Shown here: positions 1-8,440 of the stretch, in pieces
How the letters are laid out: each line of letters begins with the position of its first letter
How positions within the stretch are numbered: the first letter of the stretch is position 1
DNA from: Rhodococcus aetherivorans
GTDB lineage: Bacteria; Actinomycetota; Actinomycetes; Mycobacteriales; Mycobacteriaceae
Reading direction: 5' to 3'
DNA: 50,635 nt
Assembly: GCF_011058165.1 (NCBI RefSeq)
Contig: NZ_JAALEG010000040.1
Location: 1-50,635, forward strand
Made by a program: the position numbers and the translations under genes
Notes under the pieces: generated by a model
What the model saw: the letters and a program-made list of their open reading frames with translations, nothing else
Database searches by the model: none
Told to the model about the DNA's origin: nothing

Positions 1-60
1 GCGTCCCCGCCCGCGGCAGCGTCCCCCCTCGCCCGCGGCAGCGTCCCCCCTCGGCCGCGC
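1..60. repeat. End of a 22-bp tandem repeat array
   Basis: About two and a half copies of a 22-base GC-rich unit (core gcgtcccccc + ccgcggca) run from the window edge to about position 60, just upstream of lpd. The array probably continues to the left of the window. No function is evident. Confidence 0.6.
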
Positions 61-174
61 GATCACCCGCTCGACGCCGTGCGCCTGCCCGATTCGTGCC
101 TCATGTCGGGGCTACCGGCAAGTAACCGGACCATCCGCAGACACGCCGGAGCGGCAGGTCTACCCTGTTTGTTC

Positions 175-1578
175 GTGACCTCACACTATGACGTCGTTGT
201 CCTCGGAGCCGGTCCCGGTGGGTACGTCGCTGCTATCCGCGCGGCACAGCTGGGACTGAGTACCGCCATCATCGAGAAGAAGTACTGGGGTGGTGTCTGC
301 CTGAACGTGGGCTGCATTCCCTCCAAGGCGCTTCTCCGCAATGCCGAACTGGCGCATCTCTTCACGAAAGAGGCCAAGACGTTCGGCATGTCCGGGGACG
401 TGTCCTTCGACTTCGGCGCCGCCGTGGACCGCAGCCGCAAGGTCGCGGACGGCCGCGTCAAGGGCGTGCACTTCCTGATGAAGAAGAACAAGATCACCGA
501 ATACGACGGTGCGGGTTCCTTCGTCGATGCCAACACCATCTCCGTCGAGCTCAACAAGGGCGGGACCGAGACGGTGACCTTCGACAACGCGATCATCGCG
601 ACCGGTTCGGTCACCAAGCTGCTGCCCGGCACCGAGCTGAGCAAGAACGTCGTCACCTACGAGGAGCAGATCCTCACCCGTGAGCTGCCGGGCTCGATTC
701 TCATCGTCGGTGCCGGCGCCATCGGTATGGAGTTCGGCTACGTGCTGGCCAACTACGGCGTGGACGTCACCATCGTCGAGTTCCTCGACCGTGCGCTGCC
801 CAACGAGGACGCCGACATCTCCAAGGAGATCGCGAAGGCGTACAAGAAGCTCGGCGTGAAGATCATGACCGGTGCCGCGGTGCAGTCCATCGACGACGAC
901 GGCAACAAGGTGACCGTCGCGATCAAGGACAACAAGTCCGGCAACGTCGAGTCCGTCGTCGTCGACAAGGTCATGCAGTCGGTCGGGTTCGCCCCGCGCG
1001 TGGAGGGCTTCGGCCTCGAGAACACCGGTGTCGCCCTCACCGACCGCGGCGCCATCGCCATCGACGACGTGATGCGCACGAACGTGCCGCACATCTACGC
1101 CATCGGTGACGTCACCGCCAAGCTCATGCTGGCGCACGTCGCCGAGGCGATGGGCGTGGTCGCGGCCGAGACCATCGGCGGCGCCGAGACCCTCACCTTC
1201 GACGACTACCGGATGATGCCGCGCGCGACGTTCTGCCAGCCGCAGGTCGCCAGCTTCGGCCTGACCGAGGAGCAGGCGCGCGACGAGGGTTACGACGTCA
1301 AGGTCGCGACCTTCCCCTTCACCGCGAACGGCAAGGCCCACGGCCTCGGCGACCCCAACGGCTTCGTCAAGCTGATCGCCGACAACAAGCACGGGGAACT
1401 GCTCGGCGGCCACCTGATCGGCCCCGACGTCTCCGAACTTCTGCCCGAGCTGACCCTCGCGCAGAAGTGGGACCTGACGGTCAACGAACTGGCCCGCAAC
1501 GTCCACACCCACCCGACGCTGAGCGAGGCGCTGCAGGAGGCCATCCACGGCCTCGCAGGGCACATGATCAACTTCTGA
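175..1578 (+). CDS. lpd: Dihydrolipoyl dehydrogenase (E3)
   Basis: FAD-dependent E3 component that reoxidises dihydrolipoamide with NAD+ in 2-oxoacid dehydrogenase complexes; cytosolic. From a GTG at 175 the protein is 467 residues, the usual family length, and opens directly with the FAD-binding GAGPGG motif (residues 11-16). The redox-active pair is [10 protein letters not shown]42 and C47. A second nucleotide-binding motif ([11 protein letters not shown]) lies mid-protein and the C-terminal HTHPTLSE holds the catalytic His-Glu. An upstream ATG at 79 would add 32 residues unlike the family, so I prefer 175. In mycobacteria lpdC lies close to ramB and aceA; here that neighbourhood is split by about 18 kb of other genes. 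Identification is secure. Confidence 0.95.
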   Translation: MTSHYDVVVLGAGPGGYVAAIRAAQLGLSTAIIEKKYWGGVCLNVGCIPSKALLRNAELAHLFTKEAKTFGMSGDVSFDFGAAVDRSRKVADGRVKGVHFLMKKNKITEYDGAGSFVDANTISVELNKGGTETVTFDNAIIATGSVTKLLPGTELSKNVVTYEEQILTRELPGSILIVGAGAIGMEFGYVLANYGVDVTIVEFLDRALPNEDADISKEIAKAYKKLGVKIMTGAAVQSIDDDGNKVTVAIKDNKSGNVESVVVDKVMQSVGFAPRVEGFGLENTGVALTDRGAIAIDDVMRTNVPHIYAIGDVTAKLMLAHVAEAMGVVAAETIGGAETLTFDDYRMMPRATFCQPQVASFGLTEEQARDEGYDVKVATFPFTANGKAHGLGDPNGFVKLIADNKHGELLGGHLIGPDVSELLPELTLAQKWDLTVNELARNVHTHPTLSEALQEAIHGLAGHMINF

Positions 1579-1635
1579 TCCCAGCGCGTCGAAGATCCTC
1601 CGCACGGGCAGATCCCCGTTCGGATGTACCGGCCT

Positions 1636-1669
1636 CAGCCCGTGGCGACCGAAACGTCGCCGCGGGCTG
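1636..1669 (+). terminator. Hairpin terminator after lpd
   Basis: A 13-bp stem (one G-T pair) spans 1636-1648 and 1657-1669 with an 8-base loop (ccgaaacg), followed by a pyrimidine-rich tail. It sits 57 bases past the lpd stop. Confidence 0.7.
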
Positions 1670-1693
1670 TCGTCGTCTTCGGAGACGAAACCT

Positions 1694-1719
1694 GATTCGA
1701 TACCCGTGACGCGGGGTAC
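1694..1719 (+). promoter_or_regulatory. Possible SigF-like promoter for reductase/desA3
   Basis: GATTC at 1694-1698, 15 bases, then GGGTAC at 1714-1719, nine bases before the ATG at 1729. It matches the spacing of the SigF-like promoters in the 29-50 kb region but has a weaker -35. The short leader shows no clear Shine-Dalgarno sequence. Confidence 0.35.
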
Positions 1720-1728
1720 CTTCCCCCC

Positions 1729-2826
1729 ATGGCGGAACGCGGCGCGCGACCCGAGGTACATCCGATTCGCAGGATGATGTTGCGTGCCGTGCGCCACCTG
1801 TTCACCCCCCTTCGTCCCGACGACTACCTCGAGATGATCAATCCCCTGTGGACCACCAGGGAGCTGCGGGGCCGGGTCGAGCGGGTGGTGCCCGAAGGTT
1901 CCCGTGCGGCGTCCGTGCTGATTCGTCCCGCGTACGAGTGGCGGGGGCACCGTCCCGGCCAGTACGTGCGGCTGGGGGTGATCATCGACGGCGTCTACCA
2001 CTGGCGCGCCTATTCGCTGACCTCCGATCCCGAGCCCGAGGACGGGCTGATCAGCGTCACCCCGAAGGTCGTCGAGTCCGGCGTGGTCTCGCCGCACCTG
2101 GTGCGCCGGATCCGGCCCGGCGACGTGGTGCGGCTCGGCGAGGTCGAGGGTGTGTTCACCCTGCCCGACCCGCTGCCGGGGAAGATGCTGTTCGTCAGTG
2201 CCGGTAGCGGTATCACGCCGATCATGAGCATGCTGCGCAGCCTGGACCACCGCGACGCCCTCGACGACGTCGTCCTGGTGCACTCGGCCCGTACCGCCGA
2301 CGAGGTCATCTTCGCGTCCGTGCTGCGTGACCTCGATGCGCGTCGTCCCGGGTTCCGCCTGGTGCTGCGGCTCACCGCGGAGCAGGGCCGCATGACGCCG
2401 GCCGATCTGGACGAGCTGTGCCCCGACTGGCGGGAGCGGGAGGCGTTCTGCTCCGGACCCGGCGAGATGCTCGATGCGTTCGTCGAGCACTGGAACGAGC
2501 ACGGTGATCCGAAAAAACTCCACATGGAGCGTTTCCAGCCGATCATCGGCGGGAATGCGGGGTCGGGTGAGGGCGGCACGGTTCACTTCCTCGACAGCGA
2601 GGCCGACGTCGAATGCGACGGCGGCACGCCGATCCTGGTGGCGGGCGAGAAGGCCGGCCTGCAGCTTCCGTACGGATGCCGGATCGGAATCTGCCATACC
2701 TGCGTGGGCACCCTGCGGTCGGGCAGGGTGCGGGACCTGCGCACGGACGAGGTCGCCGAACCCGTCGGCGCCGCGGTCCGCACATGCATCCACACCGCCG
2801 AAGGCGACATCGAAATCGAGCTGTGA
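1729..2826 (+). CDS. Ferredoxin-type oxidoreductase (FAD, NAD(P), 2Fe-2S), partner of DesA3
   Basis: A 365-residue electron-transfer protein. The N-terminal half is an FAD-binding reductase barrel (RAYSLTS around residue 90), the middle is an NAD(P)-binding domain (SAGSGITPIMSML), and the C-terminus is a plant-type 2Fe-2S domain with ligands C317, C322, C325 and C353. It resembles the mycobacterial Rv3230c family, which passes electrons from NADPH to the membrane stearoyl-CoA desaturase DesA3. The desaturase gene follows after 16 bases, so the two form one operon and probably one enzyme system. The ATG at 1729 gives the family N-terminus (DDYLEMINPLW). Confidence 0.9.
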   Translation: MAERGARPEVHPIRRMMLRAVRHLFTPLRPDDYLEMINPLWTTRELRGRVERVVPEGSRAASVLIRPAYEWRGHRPGQYVRLGVIIDGVYHWRAYSLTSDPEPEDGLISVTPKVVESGVVSPHLVRRIRPGDVVRLGEVEGVFTLPDPLPGKMLFVSAGSGITPIMSMLRSLDHRDALDDVVLVHSARTADEVIFASVLRDLDARRPGFRLVLRLTAEQGRMTPADLDELCPDWREREAFCSGPGEMLDAFVEHWNEHGDPKKLHMERFQPIIGGNAGSGEGGTVHFLDSEADVECDGGTPILVAGEKAGLQLPYGCRIGICHTCVGTLRSGRVRDLRTDEVAEPVGAAVRTCIHTAEGDIEIEL

Positions 2827-2842
2827 ACGAAAGGAACGCGAG

Positions 2843-4252
2843 ATGACGACGGAGATCGAAAGTCCGCTCGCGCATCTGAGCGAGGAAACGCTCGAGGCAT
2901 TGGCGAAGGAGTTCGACGCCATCCACGACCGGGTCTACGCCGACCTGGGGGAGCGCGACCGCCGCTACATCAAGACGGTGATCGCGACGCAGCGACAGCT
3001 CGCCGTCGCCGGCCGTGCCCTGCTGCTCGGCTCGGCGTCCAAGCCGGCGTGGGTCGCGGGCACCGCATGCCTCGGCATGGCCAAGATCCTCGAGAACATG
3101 GAGATCGGCCACAACGTCATGCACGGGCAGTGGGACTGGATGAACGATCCGGACATCCACTCGTCGGTGTGGGACTGGGACACCGCGTCGACCGCGGCGG
3201 GCTGGAAACACTCGCACAACTACATTCACCACACCTTCACCAACATCCGCGGCAAGGACAAGGATCTCGGGTACGAGATCATGCGGATCGACCCGCACCA
3301 GAAGTGGCATCCGGTCTACCTTGCGCAGCCGTTCTACAACGTGCTGCTCATGGCGTTCTTCGAGTGGGGCGTGGCGCTGCACGACCTCGATCTCGATGCG
3401 CTGTGGGCGGGGGAGAAGACCCCGGCGCAGGTGCTCGGCGAACTGAAGGGCATCGCAGGCAAGGCGCGGCGGCAATTCGTCAAGGACTACGTGGGCTGGC
3501 CTCTGGTCTCCGCCGGCGCGTTCGCCGCCGTGCAGCTGCTGTCGGGCGGACGGATTCCGCAGCCGGCCACCTCCCGGATCGGGCGCCGGCTGCGCGGACT
3601 CGGCCGCCTCGGGGGTGGCCGCGCGGCCGGCCGCCGGGCCGACCTCGTCGCCGACGTGCTCGACAAGGTCCTGCCGGGCGTGGAGAAGACGTTCCTCGCC
3701 ACCCTGGCGGCGGACTTCACCGCCAACATCATCCGCAACGTGTGGTCGCACGCGATCATCTTCTGCGGCCACTTCCCGGACCAGACGTACACCTTCAGCC
3801 GGAAGGAGGTCGAGAACGAGAGCCGCGGCGGATGGTACGTCCGCCAGCTGGTCGGTGCGGCCAACATCGAGGGCAGTCCGCTGTTCCACGTGATCAGCGG
3901 GAACCTCGGCTACCAGGTCGAACACCACCTCTACCCCGACATGCCGAGCACCCGGTACTCCGAGGTGGCGCCCGAGGTGAAGGACATCTGCGAGCGGTAC
4001 GGACTGCCGTACAACACCGGGCCCCTATCCAGGCAGTGGGGCACCGTGCACCGGACGATCCTGCGCCTCGCGTTCCCCGGCGGCAAGCCGCGGCCGAAGC
4101 CCGGTCCGTATCGCAGCGCGGACGATCCGTCGTCACGGAAGCCGGCGACGAGCGAGGCCGCCCGGTTCCGCAGCCGACTGCCCGCGGACCATCCCGCAGC
4201 AGGCCCGGAGCACGAGCACGGTGGTGTGGAGGTCGAACCGCCGCCGCGCTGA
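2843..4252 (+). CDS. desA3: Membrane acyl-CoA delta-9 desaturase (DesA3-like)
   Basis: A 469-residue membrane fatty-acid desaturase that would introduce the oleate-type double bond into stearoyl-CoA using O2 and electrons from the preceding reductase. All three histidine boxes for the di-iron site are present: GHNVMH (H90, H94), HSHNYIHH (H123, H125, H129, H130) and QVEHHLYP (H361, H362). The start is the ATG at 2843, preceded by a purine-rich aaggaa site; longer readings upstream overlap the reductase out of frame. Its last bases converge on the HxlR gene with 9 bases between the stops. Confidence 0.93.
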   Translation: MTTEIESPLAHLSEETLEALAKEFDAIHDRVYADLGERDRRYIKTVIATQRQLAVAGRALLLGSASKPAWVAGTACLGMAKILENMEIGHNVMHGQWDWMNDPDIHSSVWDWDTASTAAGWKHSHNYIHHTFTNIRGKDKDLGYEIMRIDPHQKWHPVYLAQPFYNVLLMAFFEWGVALHDLDLDALWAGEKTPAQVLGELKGIAGKARRQFVKDYVGWPLVSAGAFAAVQLLSGGRIPQPATSRIGRRLRGLGRLGGGRAAGRRADLVADVLDKVLPGVEKTFLATLAADFTANIIRNVWSHAIIFCGHFPDQTYTFSRKEVENESRGGWYVRQLVGAANIEGSPLFHVISGNLGYQVEHHLYPDMPSTRYSEVAPEVKDICERYGLPYNTGPLSRQWGTVHRTILRLAFPGGKPRPKPGPYRSADDPSSRKPATSEAARFRSRLPADHPAAGPEHEHGGVEVEPPPR

Positions 4253-4261
4253 CGATCGTTG

Positions 4262-4642
4262 CTACGGCCGATGGGTTCGGTCGTACTCTGTTTGTGCCGC
4301 AAGCACTTCCGGCATGCTCGACTCGAGTAGCCCGATGAGGGCGCGCAGGTGCTCGGCGACCTGCGCGCCGAGCGGCGTGAGGCTGTACTCGACCTTGGGC
4401 GGAATGGTCGTTTCCACCCGCCGGTGGACGAGGCCGTCGCGCTCGAGCTGCTGCAGCGTCTGGGACAGCATGCGCTCGCTCACCCCGTCGACGTGGCGGC
4501 GCAGTTCACCGAACCGGTGCGGGCCCTCGCCCAGGGCGGCCAGGGCGAGCACGCCCCAGCGGCCGGTCGCGTTCTGCAGGACCTGCCGGGACGTGCACGC
4601 GCGGGCGAACACGTTCGCTTCGAGTGCGGGATCCGTCGTCAC
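4262..4642 (-). CDS. HxlR-family redox-type transcription regulator (QorR-like)
   Basis: A 126-residue winged-helix HxlR/DUF24 regulator starting at a GTG at 4642; the longer frame up to 4810 would run through the operator and into the divergent gene, so I reject it. The typical fold is visible (WGVLALAAL, RFGELRRHVDGVSERMLSQTLQQLERDGLV). There is a single cysteine, C16, in front of the helix-turn-helix. In Corynebacterium QorR and Bacillus YodB/HypR a cysteine at this position senses quinones, diamide or peroxide. The gene diverges from a quinone reductase gene, as qorR does from qor2 in Corynebacterium. Role as repressor of that gene is an inference. Confidence 0.88.
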   Translation of the reverse strand: MTTDPALEANVFARACTSRQVLQNATGRWGVLALAALGEGPHRFGELRRHVDGVSERMLSQTLQQLERDGLVHRRVETTIPPKVEYSLTPLGAQVAEHLRALIGLLESSMPEVLAAQTEYDRTHRP

Positions 4643-4676
4643 GCCCCCCAGCGTACATGTGCGAACACTTCGTGGT

Positions 4677-4714
4677 GTACTTACTTGATGGGTTGCACTT
4701 ACGATTAGTAAGTG
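4677..4714. promoter_or_regulatory. Probable HxlR operator between hxlR and qorB
   Basis: A perfect 7-bp inverted repeat CACTTAC-gatta-GTAAGTG lies at 4696-4714, and another copy of the half-site (ACTTACT) lies at 4679-4685. The pair occupies the 115-base divergent promoter region, where a repressor could control both genes. Confidence 0.6.
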
Positions 4715-4757
4715 GTTTGATGGCGGTGTTCCCGACTTCCGTTCTCGAGGAGATCTC

Positions 4758-5606
4758 ATGACCATCGCCGTCACCGGTGCCACCGGCCACCTCGGCCACC
4801 ACGTCGTCACCGCCCTGCTCGACCGCGGTGCCGAGCCGTCCGACGTCGTCGCGATCGTCCGCGACGCCGCGAAGGCTGCCGACCTCGCCGCCCGGGGCGT
4901 GCAGGTGCGCGTCGCCGACTACGGCGACCGGGACGCACTCGTCGCCGCCCTGGCCGGCGTCGACAAGCTCCTGCTGATCTCCGGAAGCGAGGTCGGCCGG
5001 CGGATTGCGCAGCACACCAACGTCATCGAGGCCGCGAAGGCCGCAGGGGCCGGCCTCGTGGCCTACACCAGCGTCCTCGACGCGCAGCGCAGCCCCCTGG
5101 CCCTGGCCGCCGAGCACAAGACCACCGAGGACCTGCTCGCCGCCTCCGGCCTGGACGTCGTGCTGCTGCGCAACGGCTGGTACTGGGAGAACTATGCCGC
5201 CGCTGTCGACACGGCGAAGGCGACCGGCGCCCTGTTCGGCGCCGCCGGCACCGGCCGCGTCGCCGGTGCCGCCCGCAAGGACTACGCGGAGGCCGCCGCC
5301 GCCGTGCTGCTCGCCGGCGACCAGGCCGGCCGGATCTACGAACTCGGCGGCGACGAGCGCCTCACCTACGTGGAACTCGCCGACGTCCTGTCCGGGATCG
5401 TCGGCGCGCCCGTCGCCTACAAGGACCTGCCCCGGGACGAGTACACGAAGGTCCTCGAGAGCGCCGGGGTGCCCGCTCCGATGGCCGCTATCCTCGCGGA
5501 CTCCGACGCGGGCATCGCCGTCGGCGCCCTCGACACCGACAGCGGCGACCTGCAGCGGCTCATCGGACGCCCGAGCACGCCGGTGGCCACGGCGCTGAGC
5601 CGGTAA
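4758..5606 (+). CDS. qorB: NmrA/SDR-type NAD(P)H:quinone oxidoreductase (QorB/YtfG-like)
   Basis: A 282-residue atypical short-chain dehydrogenase. It opens with the nucleotide-binding GATGHLGHHV and has the LLRNGWYWENY segment common in the QorB/YtfG group. These enzymes reduce quinones or azo compounds in the cytosol; length matches E. coli QorB (about 286). An AGGAG site precedes the ATG at 4758. The divergent HxlR regulator with a lone cysteine fits induction by quinone or thiol stress. The exact substrate cannot be read from sequence. Confidence 0.85.
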   Translation: MTIAVTGATGHLGHHVVTALLDRGAEPSDVVAIVRDAAKAADLAARGVQVRVADYGDRDALVAALAGVDKLLLISGSEVGRRIAQHTNVIEAAKAAGAGLVAYTSVLDAQRSPLALAAEHKTTEDLLAASGLDVVLLRNGWYWENYAAAVDTAKATGALFGAAGTGRVAGAARKDYAEAAAAVLLAGDQAGRIYELGGDERLTYVELADVLSGIVGAPVAYKDLPRDEYTKVLESAGVPAPMAAILADSDAGIAVGALDTDSGDLQRLIGRPSTPVATALSR

Positions 5607-5616
5607 TCCACGCGGC

Positions 5617-5657
5617 GAACCGGAATCCGCCCACGACACAGCATGGGCAGATTCCGG
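5617..5657. repeat. Palindromic repeat, copy 1
   Basis: A 14-bp stem with one mismatch (5620-5633 with 5644-5657) around the loop cgacacagca. Its left half, 5617-5642, is identical over 26 bases to 6658-6683, so the loop is conserved as well as the stem. It lies just after qorB and upstream of the orphan nuclease gene. Confidence 0.75.
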
Positions 5658-5676
5658 CTCCGCGAGCGGATCCAGG

Positions 5677-5707
5677 TTGTCCACAGGCGGCCGCTTCATC
5701 CCCAGAT
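5677..5707 (+). promoter_or_regulatory. DnaA-box-like upstream motif of the orphan nuclease gene
   Basis: TTGTCCACA at 5677-5685 matches the high-GC actinobacterial DnaA box exactly. Counted from its TCCACA (5680-5685), 14 bases later comes CCCCAGAT (5700-5707). The same TCCACA-N14-CCCCAGAT arrangement precedes the paralogue that starts at 20045, at almost the same distance from the start codon (86 against 87 bases). Confidence 0.5.
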
Positions 5708-5765
5708 GTGCCGGTGCGTCCCGATCTGCGCCGGCTCGGCGCGGCGCATGCGCCACGCTCGGTCC

Positions 5766-6659
5766 ATGACCGATCCCACAGCCCTGACCAGACGGGATCT
5801 GCTGGCGCAGGGTGTCACCGACGACCGGCTCCGCGCCGCGCTGCGGACAGGCGACCTCGTCACGCTGAAACGGGGCGTGTATCTGCGGCGGGCGGACGAC
5901 GGCCCGCTCGACGACACCGGCCGGCACCGGGTCCTGGCACGGCACGTCGGCTCGGGTCTCCGCCCGGGGGATGCGCTCAGCCACGTGTCCGCCGCCGTCC
6001 TGCTGGGCCTGGACGTGTGGAACGCGGATCTGCGCCGCGTACACGTCTCGCGGACGTCCGCGAGTGGGCGCAGGGTCACGTACCTCCACGTCCATGCAAC
6101 CGACTGGTGCGACGGCGATGTCGTCACGCTCGACGGTGTCCGCGTCACCTCGGTGGCGCGCACCATCGTCGACCTCGGCCGGTCGCTGCCACTCGAGGAG
6201 GCGGTCGTCGCCGGGGACTCCGGACTGCGTGCCGATGCGTCCGCCCGCGACCGGTTGCCCGCAGTTCTCGCCGCGGCCCGTCACCGCACCGGGGTGTCCC
6301 GGGCCGCCGCCGTCGTGGACCTGCTCGACGGACGGAGCGAGAGTGTCGGGGAGTCGGTGTCGCGCCTGCGCATGGCGCGATTCGGCCTGCCGGTACCTGC
6401 CCTGCAACACGAGGTCGTGGCTCGGGACGGGCGCCGGTACCGCGTCGACTTCTTCTGGGAATCGCAGGGCGTCGTCGGCGAATTCGACGGTGCCGGGAAG
6501 TACGCGGACCGCCGCGACCTCGTCGCCGAGAAGCACCGCGAGGACGCTCTGCGTGACCTCGGCTTCGAGGTCGTGCTGTGGACATGGGCCGACCTGGATC
6601 GGTTCGAGGTCGTCGCCCGGAGGTTCGCCCGGGCCGTCGCTCGAAGATCCACGCGCTGA
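5766..6659 (+). CDS. Orphan AbiEi-type antitoxin-domain / DUF559 PD-(D/E)XK protein, paralogue 1
   Basis: A 297-residue protein with an N-terminal AbiEi-like winged helix (LTRRDLLAQGVTDDRLRAALRTGDLVTLKRGVYL) and a C-terminal Vsr/DUF559-type fold: VDFFW, then GEFDGAGKY, then EKHREDALRDLGFEVVLWTW, supplying the D, E and K expected of a PD-(D/E)XK centre. The function of this actinobacterial family is unknown. No AbiEii nucleotidyltransferase toxin gene is adjacent, so a working AbiE toxin-antitoxin pair is not indicated. A paralogue lies at 19131-20045 on the other strand. The ATG at 5766 fits the family N-terminus; the frame is open up to 5643 but that stretch is the palindrome and motif. Flanking palindromic repeats enclose the gene. 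Confidence 0.8.
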   Translation: MTDPTALTRRDLLAQGVTDDRLRAALRTGDLVTLKRGVYLRRADDGPLDDTGRHRVLARHVGSGLRPGDALSHVSAAVLLGLDVWNADLRRVHVSRTSASGRRVTYLHVHATDWCDGDVVTLDGVRVTSVARTIVDLGRSLPLEEAVVAGDSGLRADASARDRLPAVLAAARHRTGVSRAAAVVDLLDGRSESVGESVSRLRMARFGLPVPALQHEVVARDGRRYRVDFFWESQGVVGEFDGAGKYADRRDLVAEKHREDALRDLGFEVVLWTWADLDRFEVVARRFARAVARRSTR

Positions 6660-6707
6660 ACCGGAATCCGCCCACGACACAGCCTGAGCGGATTCCGGTT
6701 CAGCGCG
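6652..6707. repeat. Palindromic repeat, copy 2 (also a likely bidirectional terminator)
   Basis: A perfect 20-bp stem (6652-6671 with 6688-6707), extended inward by two more pairs after one mismatch, closes on the loop cgacacagcc. It spans the convergent ends of the orphan nuclease gene (stop at 6659) and atzF (stop at 6713) and could terminate both. The loop agrees with copy 1 in 9 of 10 bases, which termination alone would not require. Confidence 0.8.
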
Positions 6708-6712
6708 GGAAT

Positions 6713-8440
6713 TCAGCGAGTCCGGTAGGCCACCCAGCCGCCGAACTCGGTGATGTCGACGGCGTCCGCCGCGGCGTCGTGCGTGCAACCGAATCCGACG
6801 ACCCACCGCCCGTCCGAGAGTTCGACGCTGGTCAGCGTCATCGGCGCGGGCAGCGCGGCCAGGAACCGGCCCAGGCCGGCCTCCGAGACCCGGAACACCT
6901 CGCCGGCGATCGGCGCGCCCCGGCCGGTGCCGTGGCGGACGAGACCGGGCTTCGGGGGAGTGGTGTTCAGCGCCGTCAGGCGGTACGCGTCGGACGTGTG
7001 GACCTCCTCGACGAACCGGGCACCGATCTCCTCGAGCTGGAAGTGCAACGGCTGGTCGCGCAGGTGCGCCCCGAACACCGCCAGCTCGACCCCGCCGGAG
7101 GCGAATCCCGGCGCGGCGACGCCCGTCAACCGCGCCGCGAGGTCCACGGCGACCTGGTCGGCGAAGGCCGGCACCACGACCATCACCCCGAAGGGATGGC
7201 CCTCGGCGGTCGGGACACCCGGTACCGCGACCGCGGCCATGTCGAGCAGATTGCAGAAGTTCGTGAATGTGCCCATCCGCCGGTTGATCCCGATCGGGTC
7301 GGACTGTACCGCCGCGATCGTGGGATGCTCGGTGGTGGTGGGCAGCAGCAGCCCGGCGAATCCGTCGAGGAGGTCCGCCGCGAACGCCTTGGCATGGGTC
7401 AGGGTGTCGAGATCGGCCACCAGTTCGTGCGCCGCGGGGCGCTCCGCGGCCGCGACGATCGCCGCGACCGTCGGATCCGCCCCGGCGGGGTTCGTCGCCA
7501 GGAACTCTCCGACGGCCGCGTACCGCTGCGCGACGACGGCACCGTCGTAGAGCAGTGTCGCCGCGTCCAGCAGCGGCGAGACGTCGACCTCGGTCACGTC
7601 GAGTCCCGCCGCACGTCCTGCGGCGACGGTGCGCGCGAACGCCTCTCGATACTCGTCGCACAACTCGACGAGGTCCTCCGCGCGCGGCACCGCCACACGC
7701 GGCGTGGACGGCGCGGCGAACGGCACGTCCGACGGCCACCTCCGGGAGCGCGCGTCGCGCGGTTCCGGCCCGGCCATCACCTTCGCCGCCGTCACGGCCA
7801 GGTCGAGCGACGTGGCAAACACGGTGAGGCAGTCGTAGTCCACGCACGCCGGCACCACGCCGTGGGCCGGGATCACGCCGAGCGTGGCCTTGATGCCCAC
7901 CAGTCCCTGCAGCGCGGCCGGGACCCGGCCGGATCCCGCGGTGTCCGTGCCGATCCCGATGTCCGCGATGCCCAGCGCGACCGCGGTCGCCGAGCCAGAA
8001 CTCGATCCGCCCGATACGCGTTCGGGATCCCAGGAACAGCGCACCGCCCCGTACGGGCTGCGGGTGCCGACGAGTCCGGTGGCGAACTGGTCGAGGTTGG
8101 TCTTGCCCAGGATCACCGCACCGGCAGCGACGAGGCGCGCGACGCCCGACGCGGTGTCCGTGGGGGTGTAGGCGAACTCGGGGCAGCCGGCCGTGGTGGG
8201 TAGTCCGGCGACGTCCACGTTGTCCTTCACCGCCACGAGCAGGCCCGCGAGCGGCAGGTCCTCGCCCGCCGCGACGCGCGCGTCCACGGCGTCGGCGTCG
8301 GCGAGCACATCCGCGGCCGGCCGCAGCGCGATCCACACCTCGGGCCGGTCCACCTCGCCGAGGCGGCGCAGCGCCGCCTCCGCCCGGGCCCTGCTCGACG
8401 ACGGCGCAGCCGAAAGTCCATTTTCCACAACGATGCTCAT
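6713..8440 (-). CDS. atzF: Allophanate hydrolase
   Basis: Splits allophanate into two ammonia and two CO2, the second step of ATP-dependent urea breakdown. The 575-residue protein has the amidase-signature domain (catalytic Lys in VAVKDNVDV, glycine-serine stretch SGGSSSGSA, GTDTAGSGR) and the full C-terminal allophanate-hydrolase domain (GVELAVFGAHLRDQPLHFQLEE to the end). The ATG at 8440 overlaps the stop of the urea carboxylase gene by 4 bases (ATGA), so translation is probably coupled. It is the last gene of the urea operon. In many bacteria the two activities are separate proteins as here; in fungi they are fused. Confidence 0.95.
   Translation of the reverse strand: MSIVVENGLSAAPSSSRARAEAALRRLGEVDRPEVWIALRPAADVLADADAVDARVAAGEDLPLAGLLVAVKDNVDVAGLPTTAGCPEFAYTPTDTASGVARLVAAGAVILGKTNLDQFATGLVGTRSPYGAVRCSWDPERVSGGSSSGSATAVALGIADIGIGTDTAGSGRVPAALQGLVGIKATLGVIPAHGVVPACVDYDCLTVFATSLDLAVTAAKVMAGPEPRDARSRRWPSDVPFAAPSTPRVAVPRAEDLVELCDEYREAFARTVAAGRAAGLDVTEVDVSPLLDAATLLYDGAVVAQRYAAVGEFLATNPAGADPTVAAIVAAAERPAAHELVADLDTLTHAKAFAADLLDGFAGLLLPTTTEHPTIAAVQSDPIGINRRMGTFTNFCNLLDMAAVAVPGVPTAEGHPFGVMVVVPAFADQVAVDLAARLTGVAAPGFASGGVELAVFGAHLRDQPLHFQLEEIGARFVEEVHTSDAYRLTALNTTPPKPGLVRHGTGRGAPIAGEVFRVSEAGLGRFLAALPAPMTLTSVELSDGRWVVGFGCTHDAAADAVDITEFGGWVAYRTR

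Noticed and set aside
181-2922. Open minus-strand frame of 913 codons opposite lpd and the reductase
   Set aside because: Shadow frame; the plus-strand genes have intact active-site motifs.
5766-6659. Complete AbiE toxin-antitoxin system
   Set aside because: Only the AbiEi-type domain is present; the neighbours are a quinone reductase and allophanate hydrolase, and no AbiEii nucleotidyltransferase is adjacent. The same holds at 19131-20045.
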